Below, one piece after another: positions 26,234-40,945 of a stretch of DNA of 64,000 nucleotides; position 1 is the first letter of the stretch, and each line of letters starts with the position of its first letter. The notes under the pieces were generated by a model, which saw nothing but the letters and a program-made list of their open reading frames with translations, did no database searches and had not been told where the DNA came from. Made by a program: the position numbers and the translations under genes. Source of the DNA: Glandiceps talaboti (taxonomy: Eukaryota; Hemichordata; Enteropneusta; Spengelidae); assembly GCF_964340395.1 (NCBI RefSeq), contig NC_135566.1:7595001-7659000 (forward strand), read 5' to 3'.

Positions 26234-26842
26234 ATGCAGAATGTAGATATAGCCGTCCTAGGTGCACCTGGTGTGGGCAAGACAGCCATTATACAACAAT
26301 ACGTAAATTGTACCTTTCCGGAACAACATTCACCAACTAAAACCACGTCTGTATTCAACCCGGCAGTATTCGCCAACCAGCATTTGTATCAATTAAACAT
26401 TGTCGATACGCCTCCATTACAGTATTTCCAGATGAAGAGTTTTTATGACTGGGTAGATTTTCAGTCATATTCCTCAGAAGTCCGAGACGCGGCTGCATTT
26501 ATACTTGTGTTCGATGTATCGAACAACGATAGTTTTCAGTTTGTGAAAGATTTACGTGAACAGATTTTGGACTACCGTGAGTGCAATGGAACAGATTTAC
26601 CAATAGTTGTTGCTGGCAATAAATCCGATTTAGGCAAATGCAACGGTCTTTCAAGGCGCGACATGAGCCACATCGTAAAGAAGACCTGGAAATCGGGATA
26701 CGTGGAATGTTGTGCAAAATACAATTGGCATATAGTTTCTCTATTTAGTGAAGTTATGAAATTCATTTGCGAACACCGTGATAAACCCCCTGCAACAAGA
26801 ATGAGGGGCGGACTGCGCCGAAATAGTTGTATGTTGATGTGA
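26234..26842 (+). CDS. RASL10B: RASL10B-like small GTPase (Ras-like family member 10)
   Basis: The 202-residue product is a RAS-superfamily GTPase of the RASL10 branch, expected to bind GTP and act at membranes through a C-terminal prenyl group. Residues counted from the chosen Met: P-loop GAPGVGKT at 10-17; switch II/G3 reads DTPP at 58-61 where most Ras proteins have DTAG; G4 NKSD at 129-132; G5 CAK at 160-162 in the stretch GYVECCAKYNWHI; basic RMRGGLRR near the end; CAAX box CMLM at 199-202, whose Met favours farnesylation. As I remember vertebrate RASL10B, it is about 203 residues and also has a Pro-Pro G3 and a closely matching KTWK-GYVEC-AKYNWHI block. An in-frame ATG lies at 26210. 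I prefer 26234 because it has G at -3 (GCCATGC), while 26210 has C, and because it gives the family length. The coding region has no intron, which is unusual. Family assignment is firm; the A/B label is less so, since invertebrates may have one ancestral copy. Confidence 0.9.
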   Translation: MQNVDIAVLGAPGVGKTAIIQQYVNCTFPEQHSPTKTTSVFNPAVFANQHLYQLNIVDTPPLQYFQMKSFYDWVDFQSYSSEVRDAAAFILVFDVSNNDSFQFVKDLREQILDYRECNGTDLPIVVAGNKSDLGKCNGLSRRDMSHIVKKTWKSGYVECCAKYNWHIVSLFSEVMKFICEHRDKPPATRMRGGLRRNSCMLM

Positions 26843-27123
26843 ATAACAGTCACCTGCCCAAACGTTGGCCTTGACGCCTATACTTTGCCTTTAGGTGAAT
26901 CGACAATACCATGTGAAGAGAGGAAATGTGTGAGTGACAAATACAAGTTGACTGGTACTAAAAGATGTTTGTCAAGATAGAAGAGAAAATAATTTTAGAA
27001 AAAAACACCCGTTGATGCGTAAAACTCAGGGTTCCTTATTTACAGCCTATAAAGAGGTTTGCCTTAAAGAGGACCATTTATGATGCTTTCTCTTTCCACG
27101 TGATATTGACGCAAACAATGGAG

Positions 27124-27129
27124 AATAAA
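27124..27129 (+). terminator. Candidate poly(A) signal AATAAA downstream of the RASL10-like gene
   Basis: This is the first canonical AATAAA after the stop codon at 26840-26842 and would give a 3' UTR of about 300 bases. Such hexamers are common by chance in AT-rich DNA, so use of this one is not shown. Confidence 0.3.
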
Positions 27130-30100
27130 GACATTTGTATCACATTCTGTGCACGAAAACAGCAACAAGTTTCACTTTCATCCGAGTAGCACAGACTAAA
27201 AACCCCATTCAGCCAATTCACAACGTACAGTGTCGAGTTGAGAGTCGTTGGAGTAGAAACACGTGTATATGACACATTCTAAAGTCTGCAAGCGAATTGG
27301 TTTTCGCAGTACGTCAAAGTACTGACAGTTACCATAGTAACACGCATTCTGTGACGGCAATATGGTACAGGGTAACGAATACAGAATGGATAGCATTGTT
27401 ATAAATATTTTAGCGTTAACAGTAGTGTCCTAGTAAGTGATATTTTTTGTTTAAATTTCCAAATGGAATATTTGATGTTAGTAGTAGTCCTAGGAGAAGT
27501 CGTGTTAGTTAGTAATAGTTGTAACTGAACCTGGTGTATACATATTTCTGTACTTTATTATTTCTCTTGTTTACTTTCATCGCAAGAATTCTGTATCAAA
27601 TCCAAAAAAGTCGAAATACGTTTTCATTCTGCTTGTGTTAAGTAATATACTTTTACTTGATAGATAATGTGTTTAACATGTTCAAGATCTGTTTGCAGTA
27701 CAATTCCCCCAAATAATTGAAAAAAGTACATTTAACGGGAATTTGTCTGCCCTTTTTTTGAGAAGTTCAGTTTGGTTATATATCAACCTGATGAGCTTGT
27801 GCTGTTTGCAGTCTCCATCGATTTCAATTCAATCAGTGGCGCTATTGGATTATTCTAGCGACAAAGGGGGCCCATGTGTTTCTATTATATCACGCGAATT
27901 TACTTGAGACGACAATAAATGGCTACTTGATGTGAAATTAGTGATCTAATAAAACTACAATATACAGCCTTTTCCATTTTCTGTGTTGCTCCGTTCATAT
28001 CAGTTTCACCCTGTGAGCAATTTGCAGTCCAAAACTAACTATCGCAACACCCGGAAATGACCTGTCCACCTAAATAAAGATTTTCTCTCTCTTGAAATTT
28101 CACCTAACGACACTAAAATGTATTGAGCACGACCAGCCATGGTTAAGGGACACTCAGTTGAACACGTTAATTGAAAAAAAAAACTGCGACATCTGGAACG
28201 GAGACAACTTAGCAACTGCACTTTTTGCAATGTGGAACAGGCTCACTTTCTCTCTTTTTTCTCTTAGCAGTGTCATCCAGGCACGAGAAAATCACTCGTT
28301 AAATCTACAGATTTATACTTTCTTCAAAAAATACTGATGCATAAAAATGATTGTGTTGAAAAAAACACAAAAGAAGAAAAGCACATGTCCATCATATTTT
28401 ATAAATACGCCGACATACCATAAGCCTATTAAACCTGGGCATGTGCGTCCATTACTGTCAGTACAGAGTGATATTGTATTGTGCAATTCGACAGTCTCGT
28501 CATCCTTAAGAGTGTCCCTATATTTATGTGCAGGCGCCTACAACTATAAGATCAAGAGTTTAGACTCACTTTTATCCTCTTGAAATTCAAACGATTGTTC
28601 GTTCGTTGTGTAAACTGACAGTATACCGCACTTTGACGGTTAGGATTCTAGATAATTTCAGTCACGTTTCTCGTAATCTTCACCTGATAACAGTTACTGT
28701 ACTTGCTCGTAAAGAGATCTGATGCACAAACCAAGGAAATATCTGACGAACATGAGCTACGCTTGATAACTGTTATTCTGTACCTTATTACTAAGGCTGC
28801 GTTATATTGATATGTTAAACAATATTTTACGTGGGAATCACAGTTCAATTAAATGTAAGCAGTGTTGTCCTATGCCTTTTCTACAGTGATCTCAGCCTAT
28901 ACACGTACCGTTAAGTTGCACCTGATTTCAAAGCTTCTTAGACCGCCTTCAAGAATTTGCAGACGAAATATCTGATGAAGCATCGAGGAGAAGTAGACAG
29001 GGAAAATAACATCAAAATGGAAATAATCTCGTTAGTACGGCAATATTTCTTATCTCTATCCCTGTATACTAAGTGCCGGCAAATTTCCAACCGAATCATT
29101 TTCAGAAGCAAAATCTTCTTTTCGAAAAGCACACTTGATTTACTCTCGAATAAAATGAATAACGCTTATTTTTTGTAAATTGAATTTAGCGTTTTGGTCT
29201 ACATTATTATTCTATTCGAAAAGAAAACTGCGCAAAATGAGTTCTGAATATTCCTCCTTCATATGTCTGATGACGTAACATGTCAGGTTCACCTATGTAA
29301 TCTATCTTTTAAGACGTTGACTATTGACCTTGATCTTGAACTTCATGGTCAGGTTTAAAACCAGCCTATTTCTTGCATATTGCAGACACTTTTGTGGTAT
29401 CGAAGTGTGAACTTTTGAAAATGTTAGGACATATAAGAATTGGAGAATACTTAAACGTGTTAATTTGGGTGCTCTTATCACTTTGTTTTACTGAATGACA
29501 ACCATATTTGATATGAAAATAAATGATTTATGGAACACCTCTTTAACCATATAGATATAGAGACTTCGTTCAAGTGTATACTCCAATAGAATAATTTCTG
29601 CTGGTGTCATTGCATTTGACCCTGACATTCACCTTCACAGACAATGACTGAATGACAGCAATGTTTGTTGCAAAAATTATTTCTTACTTCAAGTTTCTTA
29701 GAGACTGTATTCAAAGTATTTACTCCTATAGTACCAGGGGTAAGTTTCTTTTAAGTTTAAGTCCTTGGCCATTTCCAATGACCTAGACTTTCATGATCAA
29801 TTACCATAATCAGGTCACGTCTTACATATTTTGGTATTTGTATACACACCGAGGTATTTAAGTGTGATCAATTTCATTCAATCCTGTTTGCCTTTAGGTG
29901 AATCGATACAAGGAGACACACAAGTAAAGTACATATTTCAGAAACTGTCTTCTATGAAGACTTGATGACATGACAGATTTATTTCCCCAGGACAACAATA
30001 ACTATCGATTTCCCCAATGCTCAACCAAATTATGTATGAACTAGAGACATGAATCAAGGTCACCCTATTCCCTAACCTCGTTGTGTATATTTAACCAGTT

Positions 30101-30134
30101 TCGTCACACTGTGCCACTTCAGATTTTCTCCGTA

Positions 30135-30161
30135 GTGTGTGTGTGTGTGTGTATATACATT

Positions 30162-30253
<92 letters not shown>
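30135..30253 (+). repeat. GT then TA dinucleotide repeat
   Basis: A short GT run (30135-30152), a gap, then about 45 perfect TA units (30163-30253). Confidence 0.95.
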
Positions 30254-30256
<3 letters not shown>

Positions 30257-30419
30257 TTGTTAGGCAAATGTTACAGATGACAGATGACAGATTACAGATT
30301 GTGCTACTTTATCAAATCAGATGGACTTGTCAATAGCAGAAAATAAACATGGTGACATTGTACAAAAGTGTTGTAAGACTACGGGCCACTATGTTTCCCA
30401 TTCAATATTGACTCCGCAC

Positions 30420-30737
30420 TGTACTGTATTGTGCCGTGCAATGCTTTGTTGTACTGTGCTGTGCTGTACCGTGCTGTGCTGTGCTGTACTGTACTGTACT
30501 GTACTGCACTACACTACACTACACTACACTTGCACTGTACTGTACTGTACTGTACTGTACTGTACTGTACTGTACTGTACTGAACTGTGCTGGTCTGTAC
30601 TGTACTGTACTGTACTGGTCTATACTGTAGTGTATTGTATTGTACTGTACTGTACTGTACTGTACTGTACTGTACTGTACTGTACTGTACTGTACTGTAC
30701 TGTATTGTACTGTACTGTACCGTAGCGTACTGTACAG
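30420..30737 (+). repeat. TACTG pentanucleotide array
   Basis: About 60 units, mostly TACTG with TGCTG, TACAC, TATTG and GGTCT variants. Because five is not a multiple of three and the unit lacks stops in all phases, two long plus-strand frames (Cys/Val/Leu/Tyr) stay open across it. They are not genes. Confidence 0.9.
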
Positions 30738-31254
30738 ATGTCTATTTTTTTAACTGTATGGAAGTCTGTTTTTTCCCAAATGAATTAGTGATATCTAAAT
30801 TTCTGATAGTTATTTTGTTTCTTTAAATGGGTTATTCTGCCACATATGTCTGTTTGTACATCACCCCCGAAATCAACGTCACAGATACTGACAGTATGTC
30901 AACGTTGTCGAAGCATACCTCAAGGTGGGTAGCAAGAGTTCGAAGTGGATATTCCATTTGTCAAAGGAGAGGGGTAGATCGACACCTTATCACATCCCAG
31001 TGGTGTTCGAGTTGGGGATGTGCACTCACAAGGGGAGTTGGACCTGTGTGACCTCCTCCATCAGTGATTCCTCAAGCGAAATGTGCATTAGAGAGGTGTG
31101 TTCCTATCAGAAGATATAAATTACTTGGTTGATTTCCCTGAACACGTGTCAAATATTGTGACAGAAATCCGTCGCACCAAACATTTCTATTTGTATTCCT
31201 TTTCAACGGGTGTTCATGATTTGTTGATATTAAGTTGTTCCTTATTCTCAGTTC

Positions 31255-31372
<118 letters not shown>

Positions 31373-34300
31373 GGGGGGTAAGCTTGGGTAACTCCGCTCA
31401 TGAATGTATTTTGAGGCAAATGTGTCATCAACATCCCAAGAGAAAAACACTGTTGACATTTTTTTTTTCCAATATGTCCCATTTGACTTTTGCAACAACA
31501 TTGCCAATTGCTGAGGTAAACGTAGTATCCAAATTTACATAACATGGCGTACCTCTTCCTTGCCAATCATGGAGCAAAGAGAGACACCATTGGAAACTCA
31601 AAGATTCACACATGCGCACCTGAAGACTGTTACCCTTTAGGTAATACTCCATTTCATCTACCTTTGAAACTGTAGAGTTAAACATACTATTATTGCTAAG
31701 TGTTCGCTTTGTTGTAATTCAACTCTTTCACTGTATATGATATGTGATCAATTCTATCTTGAAGGTTATACAACCATTCCTGGTACCGAGAACTAGATAA
31801 AATTAAAAAATTCTCAAGTACTAGCTTCAGGTTTTCCCTGAGCGGTTTGAATTTGTGTGATATCTCCTTGATAAGTTTTGTCTTCATTTCCTTAAAAGGT
31901 GATCATATTCCTCTGCATCAGACACAAAGGCCATTCTTTTTATTCTCGAATTACAATGCATTGCGTTATATTGATTATACAACAGCAATGCCATGTAATT
32001 TAACGACAGTTCATTATATTTACATATCACCATTTATATTTCGGAGAATAATTAACATTATACTTACAACTGTATCTTAAAGGCGAAGACCTGTGCCAAA
32101 ATATGCTAAATATGGAAGAAACGTTCCTGTTAATTATCCACGTTTGGACTGGAAATATTGAAGCGCTTTTTGGCATCGGGAGATAAATATGGCGCAAGAA
32201 ATGTTTTTTTTGGTACTAATTTTAATGAAGTGGGTATTGACGTTTTGTTCAGTGTACGCACGTACGTGTATACGAGATTTACACTATTTGCTGAGTTTCA
32301 AACGGATTACTCAAAGTGATCTAAATGCAATGTGTTTTCACAGAAAACAAGACTAAAACTGAGTGCAGATTACAGAAAACAAGTCTGTCTGCAACAGGCA
32401 ATATAATTAAATGTACAGTTTTTATCTAGTCGTGGGCGACCAGCTACTGCTTTGTTTTTCTGCGATATAGCCGTTGTAAGTCGGAGCACGGACCAACCAG
32501 TTTGTCATCAAACCTTTTTATCTCTTTTTATTTCTGGTTTTACGCTGATGTTATGTTTCGATGAAAGCTTTGTCATCGTCACGCGATACGATGCTATCAC
32601 AGTTTTATGCCTTTTGTACGTGTTGTGAAAAGGTAGTTTTACATCGATACATTCACTACATTAGTGTGTTCATGCCAACTACATCTCGACAGAGACAGCG
32701 AGACTGTCTTCTTAACTATTACAAGTCATGGCACGGCTGCACCTTTATACTTCGTTTATTTCTCCTCTGACCACAATTGTGACCGGCTACTGTAACAAAA
32801 CTCAGGGGAATCATATATCGTTGAGTCGGATGTTAGTGATTTTATTTCGAAAGAAAAAAGGAAAGACTATCCGAAAAAAAGTGATGGACTGTCGCTTCGG
32901 TATGATATAGTTACACGTGAAAGCATACTTATCCGGCTTAATGCATATGTCCAGGCACACAATGGATTGATTATACTCGACTACGGGACTGCTAAAAGCT
33001 GCTATAAAATCGAATACAACGTGAATGTTTTATTATTAGCGGTGGCAGCATTCCAAACATAAAATGGTTTATTCAGAAAAAGAGGATTTAGGCGAAAATA
33101 TATCATCTAGCGATGAAGATATAGTATTGCTAGGAATTTGAATTTCACCACCAGTATCACAAATGTTTTGACTGCCGGCTAGAATATCAAGACATTGAAT
33201 ATCACTGCACCAGTCTGTATCGATTTCTGTATAGACATTACGGTATCGATTCTCAATCCCAATTATAGAGATAATCTTAAAAATCTAGGGCCAGTCTTGT
33301 AATTTTCTTCTGTTAGCTTGGAGAAAACACCTATGGAACAAGGTCACTGGGGGTCATGTTTGCGCGTCATTTATTCATTAGGTTGAATTGAAATCGCTGA
33401 TCGTGCACAGTTTAAATCGTATGTGTACAGTAAATAGTGGAACTACGACCGATGACACTGCCGGCTAAATCCTACACTATTCACATTAACGGAAAAATAA
33501 AGGTCATGTTAAATGCAGCTCAGGTTCTATCTGATTGGTATATTGGTAATTGGCAGCTTTTTGTCTGGCTAGATTTACTTCCATGGAATTATGGATGTTG
33601 CTTGGTAACGGGAACACTGATGCATCTGCCCGTTCCATAGTGTATACGATTGTCTATACTGCGAACTATAACGGTGTTATGCGAGCAGATGTTTGGACTG
33701 TCAAGCAAAACCCCCATCAACGAACGATCACTGCTTTTAAATAAAAAGCAATTATAACCAGCGTAAAAGGAAAGCCTATACATTTGCACGTGTTTTGGTG
33801 AATGACTTTCGAACAATGTTTCAAAAAGCCTTATATAACTCGAAGATCGATGTTTTGCAGCAGACAGAAGTAAAAATGTCTTCTTTATTATCTTATATTC
33901 ACAATTCTAACAAACAGAACGGAATAACTTACAATACATATGAAATCAAATGCATCCTGTTCATGGCTAGTTATGGTTTAATATAGTATGATTTGATAGT
34001 ATTCATAGGATACATATATGCATCACGATGAAAAGAAGTACTTTGATCTGTGCACCAATTCATACCTCAGTAAACCATTAATTTGAATGTGTTTCTCGAT
34101 GTGCCAATACTGGTGTCTTGTCCATTTCCCAATCAAAATTAGAAAATTAATGAACTTTTCGGTACGTTCACTTGACACGCTTTGATCACTAGTATCATAG
34201 ATGTTGGAGAATGTCTACAACGCCTATGCTGGCATTGAAGTAAAATACAATGTCTTTGTTTGAAAAATTTGACTGGCTGCTTAAAAATGTATTAAATCGT

Positions 34301-34399
34301 GCACGCAATAATGTTCCATACAACTTTAACTTTTGACAATTTATAAATCGGTGATCAACTTTGTCTATTTCATGGCAACCATTACAATTCATAGATTGA

Positions 34400-34425
34400 A
34401 GTTGTTTTGTTTTGTTTTGTTTCAC
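34400..34425 (+). repeat. TTTTG repeat
   Basis: Four units, short. Confidence 0.6.
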
Positions 34426-35941
34426 AAAAATAAAAAGAATCTGTTGCAAGTTAGAGTGCATGACAGAAATTTCTAAGTAAATTCAATTAATTGATTTCGC
34501 TAAGGACCCAAATCATTATCAGGTATACACAAATTATTACACCAATTCTTGATAGACTTTGAAATTGACATGTCATGGTTAAAAGTGAGAATCTCATAAA
34601 CAAGGGCGGGGGGGGGGGCTACGAGATTAACCTTTCAGTATCAGAAAATATTGAGCCAAATGTGTTTGAATAATGTCCGTTTTCGTACTACTTTTTAACA
34701 ATGCTCAGACGTTACATTCACGTTTCTTTCTTTTTTTTTGTTCCATCATAGATTGTTGATATATAACATGCTTGAACATTGATTCACCACACTAAATCTG
34801 CACAAATCAGTTGCCAATGTCTGCAACCCAAAGGGTTAAAGGTCAATTCTGAAGGGGGGTTTGACTAATCTAAATAGATAGACCGATACTGACTAAAAGC
34901 TGCTGGCGTTTCAGCTCATCCCATTAGATTAAAATGCCAGAAAGTGTTCTGTGAGTAGTAAATATGAGGAAGTCGGGTCATTGAGTGGCGCTTACGTTCA
35001 ATTAAGGTGATTTTGATGATATGTCTGCAAACTTACCGACTTGACCTTTCGTTGGTTAAGGTCAGCTTGCATCAAATCTTACGTTAACAACGTCAAATTT
35101 GGAATGGTACGTGAGAATTTATGTACTTACTTGTCAAAACTCATCACATACTTAGACAAATATTTGTTTTTCCCTTCTTTGGAAATCTTACATGGCGTAA
35201 TACATTCTCTATTGACAGTCATTGGCTTTTGTGAAAGATTGGCAAGCAATTACACACAAGGCCAAGAAAAACAAGAATTGTTTCTGGACATGACAATTTG
35301 TCTAAAAATGGTACGACGATGCGCTTTTTTCTTCTTCTTTTTTTTATTCTCGACAAACCTGTCACTAGTTCTACTATTTATGGCAGTTACTGTTCTTTTT
35401 ATTTATTACTTTAGAGCAAGTGTGTATGTGGGGCAGATGTCATTTGCTTGTTCATGGTTGGCTCTGCAGTTGTCTTCACTAAAGTAGGGAGGGTTATTTT
35501 TGTGTTTCCCCATGGATCTGCAGACTGCATGGGCTGGACAAACACGAAAAAAAGACCGACACGGGGGGTATTTAAGTGACGCGCGCGCAGACCAGAAACA
35601 ATTCTCTTTTTTTGGGCTTAATATTAAAGAGAATTATATTGAAATAGTGATGTATATCAATTTGTTATGTTAGTCAATTGTCAAAGGTCTCCAAATTTAA
35701 GTCTTCCATATTACAATATTACCTTTGATAATAACAATTCTTACATACTCACATTTCATAAAAGTCGCGCAAAAATGTATTTGATAGGAAGATGGGAAAT
35801 TAACTTTGTACTAGTTACGTAGCAGTGACTAATCATATTTGATGTCACACTTAATCATGTTTTGCTTAACTTGTAGTAATTTGTGTAAAACAAATACACT
35901 CCTCCCCCGTAGAAAGGAGATTCAGTTATGTAAAATGTACA

Positions 35942-37739
<1,798 letters not shown>

Positions 37740-38300
37740 GAATTTCATGGCTTACATAGTAAATCAATAATTTGCATATTTAATAACATTCACTAATTTA
37801 TGACGAGTCACCAATTGTCGATCAGAATATCAGCGACGAAGGTGACCGATATGTTGATGTCATGGCATATAAATTTTTCACATATAGGTAAGTCTTTCAC
37901 AAGACTGTTTAATTTGCATAATTAATGATATATACCAATTATTGGATATGCTAGTATCTTGAACTTAAAAAAGTCATAAAACGTTATGGATGCATTGGCG
38001 GCTTATAGGTATGATGAGAACGATTCACATCATAGTACATAACTAATTTGCATAATCAATATTACATTCTGATGAGATCATATCTTCAATTGCAGACACA
38101 AAGTTCAGTTATTGCGGATATATTAATGATACCATGACTCATACATTTAATAAGTATCATTGTGTTACTTGAATAATGACTAATTAGCATAATTAACGAC
38201 ATTTACCAATTGTGGGATATATCATCAATAGTAAGTCAAAATTTCACCAAACCTTGTGGATATGTTAACAGTACTACCATCCCATATCTACAGATATTAT
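37740..38300 (+). repeat. Diverged modular tandem repeat, about 136-bp unit, four units
   Basis: Units start at TTTGCATATTTAATAACATT (37771), TTTGCATAATTAATGATATA (37913), TTTGCATAATCAATATTACA (38047) and TTAGCATAATTAACGACATT (38182). The starts are 134-142 bases apart. CCAATT-TGGATAT, TTGTGGATATGTTAAC and similar phrases also recur within units. No coding potential was seen. Confidence 0.6.
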
Positions 38301-39367
38301 GGATATGATTTTACATTCTTGCTAAGTAAATGATTTCTTGGAAATGCACTTGAATATTAAATCAAAGTTATTGCCAAGAATTTTCATCTATCAAATCATT
38401 GGTGGAGGGTCTATGATCAAATCCAACACTTAATATAGACAGGGTCACATGATTTGCAAATTACATCATTAGGGATAGTTCTATGGAATTCCATCTATCA
38501 AAGGTATTTTTCTTTCATACTCCAGTGCACTTGTAACTTCATGGTACAAGCAAAGCTTGAAAGCAAAACAATAACAGTCTTGTGGGAAATATTGTAGATA
38601 CACAATTTACATCTAACTATAAAAATGCTTGATATGTCTCTGTAAGTTATGTAAATACACGTTTATAGCTTCCAAAACTGAAAACCAGGTTAAGTCGAAA
38701 TCGTCAGACATCAACTAGCGGTAGATCACAACTTGCTGTCTCATCTATGAAATAACGATTTTTGGGTCCAAGGAAAGACAATGATTTATGTTCACAGTCA
38801 TGATATACCAAGACACGTGAGAAATGTCTCAGCAACGGTTGTCGTTAACACATCCGTTGAAAAAAATAGCATAGAAGTCGTTTCCCTTTTTCGCTTGTCA
38901 TCGATTACGTGTTAAATAGCCATAACGGATCGATATCCTTTAAAACTCTGACGTCACAGTATATGAATTAGTTGTATATATATTGTGCTTAAAATAGTGT
39001 GAGAGAATAGATCCATACTGATAGAATACAGCATATGGACTATAATTATATTCACGACACCTTTCAATTCACTCCTTACAAACTGTGTCGTCTTGAACTC
39101 TCTTGACAGTACAAAACATTGTCTCATGACGTCATTTATTCATTCATTAATCCGTGTATTTACTTATTTATTTTCCTATTTATTGTTTACCTATATATCA
39201 ATCTATCATCAAGAAAATGGATGAAACCACAAACAATGGCAGCTGTTCTGATTACCATTTTGGGTCACGTGACAGGACATAAGCGATAATTAGTGTGATG
39301 GATTGGGCCTATTGAGGCAGCTCTGCAAAGCCTGAGCGAAACGTCTTGGCCAGAAAACACTTTGCTC

Positions 39368-39370
<3 letters not shown>
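38301..39370. other. No gene recognised
   Basis: AT-rich sequence between two repeat arrays. No frame or motif worth reporting. Confidence 0.5.
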
Positions 39371-39399
<29 letters not shown>

Positions 39400-39410
39400 C
39401 ATACATACAT
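39371..39410 (+). repeat. CATA tetranucleotide repeat
   Basis: Ten perfect units. Confidence 0.9.
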
Positions 39411-39598
39411 GAATGTAAGTGTCGCTGGAGAGAACAGTGCTCGATGCAAATATTAGTAGCAGAGCTTTACAGACTTAGTTCAAAAGAATAAGGATGTAAT
39501 AAGTCGTTACTCAGAGTTTCACGCTTCGATCAGTCGTATATATATAATGCTTGCTATTTTACACAGAAATCCTATTCTACTATATCATCTAAAGCTAT

Positions 39599-39936
39599 TG
39601 GGTTATCACGTGGTGATAAATAGTTATCATATTATCAAACTGGGTTATCATATTAGTGGTACAATGTTATCGTATGGTGCTAAAGTGTTATGATAAAGTT
39701 ATTACATGGTGGTATGGTAACGATTTATCCTAACCGTATGGCAAATGGAGCAACTGAGTCTCCAGATGGTCCTACTGAATATAGTACTCCTTGTTTATCA
39801 TACCATGCTAAGTGGTTATCATGTGGTGCGACATGGTTATCACATGGTGCTATTAGGTTATCATATGGTACACCTTGGTTATCCCACTATGTTACGTGGT
39901 TATCATATGGTGTCACTAGGTTATCATATGTGCTCT
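39599..39936 (+). repeat. Minisatellite, 21-bp unit GGTTATCATATGGTGCTACTA
   Basis: From about 39810 to 39935 the unit GGTTATCA-atggtg repeats with an exact 21-base step (after TGGTTATCATGTGGTGCGACA). Looser copies extend left to 39599. Because 21 is a multiple of three, repetitive peptides (GYHMV-LGYHMV) appear in two frames. These look like artefacts of the array. Confidence 0.75.
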
Positions 39937-40399
39937 CGATCTACCATACAATGTGTTCAGACCTATCACATACATCAAGCTGGCTGTGTATGACAAGAAC
40001 AAGCCTGAAATAAAGTTTGTGACGTCACGCTGAGGAACTATTGATTAGAAGAAGTATTGACTCCAGCAGCAGGTAAATATAGATCAAATCAAGAAAAGTC
40101 GAAATAAGTTATTCTAGTTTGCTCAACGGTTCTAAACATTCATTATATTCAATGTACAGTTTATGACTATATTGAACTTGGATAAAGGCAATGGTAACTC
40201 TTGTGACGTTTAGCATTTGATTGACAGACGAATAAACACTTCTACGTTTATTCATTGTAGTTTCATGTACAAGACTGCATACATACAGCTTACACTAATA
40301 CTTTGCTCGGTCCAGAGTATGACGTAGTCATTACATTCTAACGATACATTTTCATTGGTTATTTACAGGAAATGTAAATAATATATATCGAAGTATAAA

Positions 40400-40945
40400 A
40401 TATTTTGTCTTTAGACCTTTGAATTATTCTAGTCAAAAATATACTTCAAATATTAGAAGAGATAATGTTCAATTAGTTTTTCATGCAAGGCTTATTACGC
40501 GCACCAGGAAATTCGAACACATAACCCCTATTCTAAAACAACTTCATTGGCTTCCAGTATCTCATCGTATTGTTTTCAAACTTCTGCTCATCACTTATAA
40601 AGCCCTAAATGGAATCTCTCCACAAAATCTCAAGAACTTAATTACACATCGTTCTTCATTACGCACTCTTCGTTCATCGGATAAATGACTTCTGCATACA
40701 CCCAAATGGAATCTGGTTTCCTATGGTCGCCGCTCCTTCTCTTCAGAAGCTCGATCCTGAACTTTGGAACTCTCTACCCCTGGACATTAAAACCTCTCCC
40801 AATGTTAACATTTTCAAAAGACGCTTGAAAACTCACATATTTCAGAGAGCTTTTCATCTCCTTTCTAACTCTAAGTGCCACTGAACATTGTTTTCTTTGG
40901 ATATTTGGCGCTATATAACTTTATTAGATAGATAGACAGATAGAA
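40400..40945 (+). mobile_element. 3' end of a degenerate L2/CR1-type LINE
   Basis: Translation from 40419 gives the C-terminal part of a non-LTR reverse transcriptase, with the recognisable blocks ARLITRTRKFEHITP, LKQLHWLPVSHRI and LLLITYKALNGISP. A TGA at 40686 interrupts it, the frame continues to a second TGA at 40758, and a +1 frame then carries ELWNSLPLDIKTSP and RRLKTHIFQRAF to a stop at 40882-40884. The tail GGCGCTATATAA at 40907-40918 followed by GATA/GACA repeats is typical of L2-like elements. The 5' part is missing. The copy is dead. Confidence 0.85.

Noticed and set aside
30321-30826. Cys/Val/Leu/Tyr-rich frames up to 134 codons
   Set aside because: Explained fully by the TACTG pentamer array.
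33064-33141. Short acidic frame (MVYSEKEDLGENISSSDED...) reminiscent of a transposase N-terminus
   Set aside because: Only 25 codons, with no further transposase similarity and no inverted ends found around it.
35041-35487. 148-codon frame with hydrophobic stretches resembling membrane segments
   Set aside because: It begins with TTG, has a phenylalanine run from a T-rich tract, matches no family I know and has no splice or promoter context. Chance is likely.
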